64,000 nt of DNA from Cylindrobasidium torrendii FP15055 ss-10 (lineage: Eukaryota > Basidiomycota > Agaricomycetes > Agaricales > Physalacriaceae). Below, one piece after another: positions 59,969 through 64,000 of the stretch (position 1 is its first letter; the number at the start of each line of letters is the position of its first letter). The position numbers were made by a program, and so were the translations under genes. The stretch spans positions 1-64,000 of the forward strand of contig KN880559.1 of assembly GCA_000934385.1 (NCBI GenBank), written 5' to 3'. The notes beneath the pieces were generated by a model that was not told the DNA's origin, searched no databases, and worked only from the letters and a program-made list of their open reading frames with translations.

Positions 59969-59978
59969 CCTTTTATAC
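59969..59978 (-). promoter_or_regulatory. TATA box of the pheromone precursor gene
   Basis: The reverse strand reads GTATAAAAGG, a near-perfect TATA box about 110 bp before the ATG at 59858, consistent with a strong inducible promoter and a CT-rich leader. Confidence 0.6.
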
Positions 59979-61690
59979 GTTTCTACATGTCTCTCTCGGA
60001 GCATACATTATCTACAGCAAACCGTCCGTTAGTCTTTGCTAGAGGCGCGATATATGCCCCTGGCTAATTGTTTACTCCTAAAGTAGTTGGCCTTATTGTT
60101 TGGAAGGCGCCGCGTGCGCCATCAATCTTGTCGAAAAAAGGAAAGACAACAATAGAAACTCGATCGCGGCGTCAGTCGACACATTGTGTCTTAATAGCCA
60201 TGCGGAACAGTCGGCGATGCGCTCATCGGATTCCTTAGCATTTCTGTGGTACTGTGTGGAGGCAATTGCGATTCCACGCTTGATATTTGTAACAACAAGG
60301 ATTATCGGCGAGCCCACTGCTTATAGGAATCGATCAAGCAAGCATCAAGCTGCCTGACACATTCTGCCTAAAGCCAGTGGTCGCGTTTTGTCACTACACA
60401 TAGTATCTGCCCTCCGACTCGGCGCGCAGTCTGCGGGCATGTCTCGGAGTGTCTCTCATACTTCCCGGCACCGCGATGCATTAGTACTGATTGTACAGCT
60501 GCAACAAAACGAGCATGGAAGTGCTAGAACAAATCTTCCATCAAGATGCGGCGCGGTTTCCCTGTCGCGTATACAAAGTAGTCTTCAGAGTCGAACCAAG
60601 CATCAGCCCCCCTGAATCATTCTCTGTCCTTAATGTACCTCACCAAGCATCCCAGTGATCGGGACTCCCTGAAGCCGATAGCCCAGTTTGGAAAGACAAT
60701 TAGGTGATGCTAAAATCCTCAACGACCTCGTCGAGATCATCAGCAGCGTGTGAGTACCAAATAGCTTGCATCACATCAAGTGTGTATTTATGGTAATCAT
60801 ATCCGACAGATTGATTGATGCGCCGATTGGTAAGTATGCAGGAAGATATGTTTCTTTCGCGGTTTTGTCATGATTTCGATAGTAGCACTCGACGGTTCGA
60901 GATGCGGTCGACAACTGCCAACTCAGGACCGCCAAAGCAACCTCCTTTGTGATTTTTGAAACATCGCTACAATTTTTGTGTGACCATGCTTCGCATTTCT
61001 CACGAAATGCGCTGAGACTTCCGTATTTGGATGCTGCGAACATGAGGCTCGCAACCCGGGTCCGGACGGCCATGGCAATATGTAGTCAGCCATACTTTCG
61101 GAATACCCCGTCCCACTGTCACAGACGACATATGACCAAATCTCATGGTCCCCCTCAGTATCTCAGAAAATCGGAATTTCTCCCACCGGTGGTCCATGTT
61201 CTGTTTTCCCGCTTGAGCCAACGCTTGCCCGAGCTGACCCTTCGCAAATATGCATTCGGAGCTCTCTTAATTACCCATTAACTCTATCATCGACATAAAA
61301 ATCAATCTCCAAATCCAGGCGTAAAGCGGTCCGTGGAAGAGCTTGAGGAAGTTCTAACATAGGGAAAATTGGGAGGCTGGAGAAGCTGTAAGACGGTCTG
61401 AAAGACAAGAGGCCAGTCAAACTTAAGTGATAAGCTGCTTAGATGCTCTTTGGACCATCCTGAAGATACAGAACTACAGTGGCGGTAAGGAAGGTCTGGC
61501 GCTACACTTGATTGGCTTCATAGACAATCGCATAGAGATGGAATGTTGTCTTGCTCGTATGTTATGGCATCTGACGTTGGCACCTGGTTGGCCTTTGCAG
61601 TCTGCTCGCGGTGGTGTACCACATCCAAGCGGGGGCACAGCCACTATATCAGGCCGATGTCATCCACGTGGTCCGGCTTGATCTCCGACC
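59979..61690. other. Interval without confident gene
   Basis: About 1.7 kb. A minus-strand frame at 60771-61073 (starting MAVRTRVASLMFAASKYGSL) has some coding flavour but no recognisable family and no convincing splice partners. Nothing else stands out. Confidence 0.4.
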
Positions 61691-62719
61691 ATGTTCTTGC
61701 GCTCGACGCGACTTTTTGCGCGACAGTCCTGGGCTGTCCGACGGATACAGACAGCCGCAGCAGAAGCTCCCGCTGATGGTCCGGCGGTGACACAAACAAA
61801 TCGTGCGCGTCTCATCACCCTCAATGGAGGAATATGGCGCTGACATACCCATTCCACAGGTGTCGAGGCAACATTGAAGCGCTTCTGGAGCTCGGTGGAC
61901 GTTGAGGCCCGTGGAGAAAAGCTAGCTGTCACATTAGACAGACGGGCACTGAAGACACCGGAAGGAAACACGATACTTCTCCCATCCCACAAACGGCTTT
62001 TGGCGTCACTCGTTGCGGCGGAATGGGATTTCCAGACAAGTGTTATTAAGCACCATGCCCTCCCTGTGGTACGTGTTCTGTTCGAGAAATCTTCGGGGGA
62101 GCTCAAAGCAGTAGACATCATTGGTATGTCGCGCCATAGACGCTTTCAACAAGGAGGAGACCCGCGCGGAGGTTGCGGATGCGCTTTTGGAATACCTGGA
62201 CACAGATACCATATGGTGCGTGGCCTTTCTCGACTGCTCCTCAGTCTTACCAATGCCGCCTAGTTACCACCAAGACCACCCAGACCCCATTGTGCGAATG
62301 CAAAATGAGCACTGGTTACCCATCATTGAATGGGCGCGCAAAACCTACGACGTCAAAATTGAGACCACCGATTCAATCCTGCTCACGGCGCAACCGAAGG
62401 AGACACGCGAAAAGTTACGGGCAGAGGTGCTGAAGATGAATATGTGGGAACTAGCTGCTATGGAACGTGCGACCTACAGCACCAAGTCATTCCTAACGGC
62501 GCTGGCATTAATCAAAGAGGAAATTTCTGTCGAGGGCGCGTCTCGTGCTGCGCGCGCGGAGGTCGAGAGTCAAATCGAGTGGTGGGGCGAGGTGGAAGAC
62601 AGTGTGTTTGCCTTTCAAATTCCATTACCCTTGCTAATGAAGCCGCAGCGCACGACGTGGACCACCAGGATATCAGGCGTTTGCTGGGCAGCTCGTCTGC
62701 TTTGTGTCATGACATCTAA
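61691..62719 (+). CDS. ATP12: ATP synthase F1 assembly factor Atp12
   Basis: Five exons (61691-61802, 61860-62068, 62115-62215, 62264-62601, 62643-62719) give 278 residues. The first exon encodes an Arg-rich mitochondrial presequence (MFLRSTRLFARQSWAVRRIQ). The Atp12 domain follows: EATLKRFWSSVDV, LAVTLDRRALKTPEGN, LVAAEWDFQT, SLVCRAIDAFNKEETRAEV, LLEYLDTDTICYHQDHPDP, EHWLPIIEWARKTYDVKIE and the late MNMWELAAMERATYSTKSFLTALAL. Atp12 binds the F1 alpha subunit in the matrix until it pairs with beta. Intron 4 is only 41 bp. The stop is 25 bp from the stop of the convergent NTAQ1 gene. Confidence 0.93.
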
Positions 62720-62744
62720 ATTCCGTATAATAATTAATGCCATT

Positions 62745-63499
62745 CTACCCCCTGCTCTCTCCCCATGTTGTGAACGCTTCAAGAGACATGACCTCCCCGT
62801 ACGGCTTGTCAGAATCCATGCTCACAAATGCGTCCATAAGGTTGCTACCACTGTGCGCTACACTTTGAATGGCCGGGTAGGTTGGTGGCGTTACTGAGTA
62901 TGTTCCGTCGGGGCATATCTGTAGGCTCAGTCAGAGCGAGCGTTGGTCGGTAAGGTTGCGTGCCATGTGTGATCTATCTGAAGAGAACGTCTCAAAGAAG
63001 AGGCGAGACGGTACCACTCGAAACAAGCTGAGGAATGGTTCAGAATACATTCGCCGAGCAATCAGTCAAATACCATCGAAACGCGGGCAAAACATCAGGT
63101 AAAAAAGAGCGGCCCATGTATTCTACGAGCTGTCAGACCTGTGAGGGCACTGTGGAAGTCCCGTAGCCACCTTCCAGTAGTATGGGCGACGCATTTACTG
63201 CATCGAAGTCGTAAATCCAGCTCGAGTTGGCGGTTTTCAGTACCAAAATTACATGGTAGTCCCACACAACAGGAATATCCGGACTTCTAGCCCTTTTCTG
63301 GTTCCAAATGGCCACCTGACTGGCAGTCAGAAAGCCAAGTTGGCTGGTACCATGCTATACTGACTGTTTTGTTCTCGTTGGAAACAAATACAACATACGT
63401 CTCATGATCTATGAAAGATTTCGCGAGAAAGTATATGTTTTCTTCGCAATAGCAGCTTGTATAAATCGCCGTCTCTGGCAATGCTGGAGGTATGCTCAT
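62745..63499 (-). CDS. Protein N-terminal glutamine amidohydrolase (NTAQ1/WDYHV type)
   Basis: Five exons (63499-63365, 63315-63171, 63122-63074, 63027-62964, 62918-62745) give 188 residues (human NTAQ1 is 205). It deamidates N-terminal Gln to Glu in the Arg/N-degron pathway. The catalytic triad is visible: Cys in YTSCYCEENIY, His in VVWDYHVILVL and Asp in WIYDFDAV. Later blocks FRVV-FETFSSDRSHM and PDGTYSVTPPTYPAI, then LMDAFVSM, align in order with the human protein. Intron 4 (62963-62919) has donor GCACGC; there is no GT between the conserved DRSHM and ICPDG blocks, so a GC-AG intron is the only frame-keeping solution. Absent from budding yeast (which uses Nta1), the gene occurs in other fungi and animals. 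Confidence 0.88.
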
Positions 63500-64000
63500 C
63501 GTCGCCTAAGGAGGACCCCGGAAAATCCCACCAAAGGTATAGTGCAGTTTGGTCCGAAAATGGGGCAAATCTGGAGCCGATGTATGATACAAAAGTCCGA
63601 AAATCGCCTGTTTTGGGTGTGTATGTCCGGTTACCATAAGGTCCGAATCCGCGACCTGACCTGAATGTCTGATGCAAAAAGTCCGAAAATTGACATGGTG
63701 TAGTGGTCATGGGGTAAGTCCTAGGGTAAGGCAGCTCAGTGTTCGATTCTCATGGATGCGGTGAGTTTTTGTTGCAATCTTGCACTCAAAGACTCTTTCT
63801 CGCCGCGTTGGGTGGGCTATCGTGGGCAGTGAGCGCTTGAGCTGGCAATGTGGGCTGACTATATCATTCAAACAAGTCTCAAAGATATAACTCAGACATC
63901 ATGAGGTATTCAGAGCCATCTGCAGCATTCCACTAGCCGTGGATGCTCTTGGCAGACCCTGTTGACTGCAATTTGTCGTGGGTCCCGGACGCCTACAGGC
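63500..64000. other. Intergenic end with short GTCCGAAAAT repeats and a tRNA-like A-box/B-box pair
   Basis: GTCCGAAAA occurs at about 63552, 63594 and 63681. Starting at 63694, CATGGTGTAGTGGTCATGG resembles a tRNA A box, and 63740-63751 TGTTCGATTCTC resembles a B box at tRNA-like spacing, followed by TTTTT at 63766-63770. A T-arm stem does not form, so I do not call a tRNA. Confidence 0.35.

Noticed and set aside
60771..61073. Possible exon of an unknown minus-strand gene
   Set aside because: Some coding flavour, but no family, no splice partners and no conserved motif.
63691..63760. Canonical tRNA gene
   Set aside because: A and B boxes are present, but the acceptor and T stems cannot be formed.

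Overview
The window is nuclear DNA of a filamentous basidiomycete, most likely an agaricomycete. The grounds are compact genes with about 140 reconstructable introns of mostly 41-60 bp, a CaaX-type lipopeptide mating pheromone precursor, a crinkler-like NTPase of the kind expanded in agaricomycetes, a secreted rhamnogalacturonan lyase, and fungal versions of conserved nuclear and mitochondrial genes. All gene models below were spliced by hand; total length divisible by three, family alignment and intron consensus were used to choose junctions. No transcript evidence was available.

Layout. 1-3000: an inverted-repeat (foldback) element, a small cysteine-rich secreted protein gene and 2 kb of empty DNA. 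3-10 kb: mitochondrial ribosomal protein uS2m and ribosome-associated Hsp70 (Ssb) on a shared 147-bp divergent promoter, then a six-exon crinkler-like NTPase. 10.6-24.4 kb: a nuclear-function block with exportin-1 (15 exons), an unknown acidic protein, kinetochore Spc24, RFC clamp-loader subunit, CAF-1 large subunit, a Thp3/LENG8-type SAC3 protein and an HMG-box factor. 24.4-26.7 kb is empty. 26.7-36.2 kb: CCT1 chaperonin subunit, APC/C subunit Cdc27, an acidic unknown, an SRR1-like protein and Tma20/MCT-1. 36.5-42.2 kb: PL4 rhamnogalacturonan lyase (14 exons), an EI24 homologue and an IAH1-type GDSL esterase. 42.5-52.7 kb: an E2 conjugating enzyme, the Ash2/Bre2 SPRY subunit of COMPASS, a 1545-residue disordered protein and an RPAP3-like protein. 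53.3-58.1 kb: linker histone H1, an apparent fusion of an LYR complex III assembly factor with a GGQ ribosome-rescue domain, and adenylyl cyclase-associated protein. 58.8-63.5 kb: U6 snRNA, a pheromone precursor, ATP12 and the N-terminal glutamine amidase NTAQ1.

Themes. Chromatin and cell-cycle genes (RFC, CAF-1, Spc24, Cdc27, histone H1, Ash2) and mitochondrial biogenesis genes (uS2m, LYRM7-MTRFR fusion, ATP12) are common, but their proximity looks like ordinary gene density rather than an operon-like system. The most unusual observations are the LYR-GGQ fusion, six GC-AG introns (one stop-free and in frame inside the histone H1 globular domain), several exons of 11-21 nt, the pheromone gene with no receptor gene recognised nearby, an E2 with HPG instead of HPN, and a divergent S-phase promoter with MCB and E2F-like sites. 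No CRISPR array, prophage or bacterial-style system is present.
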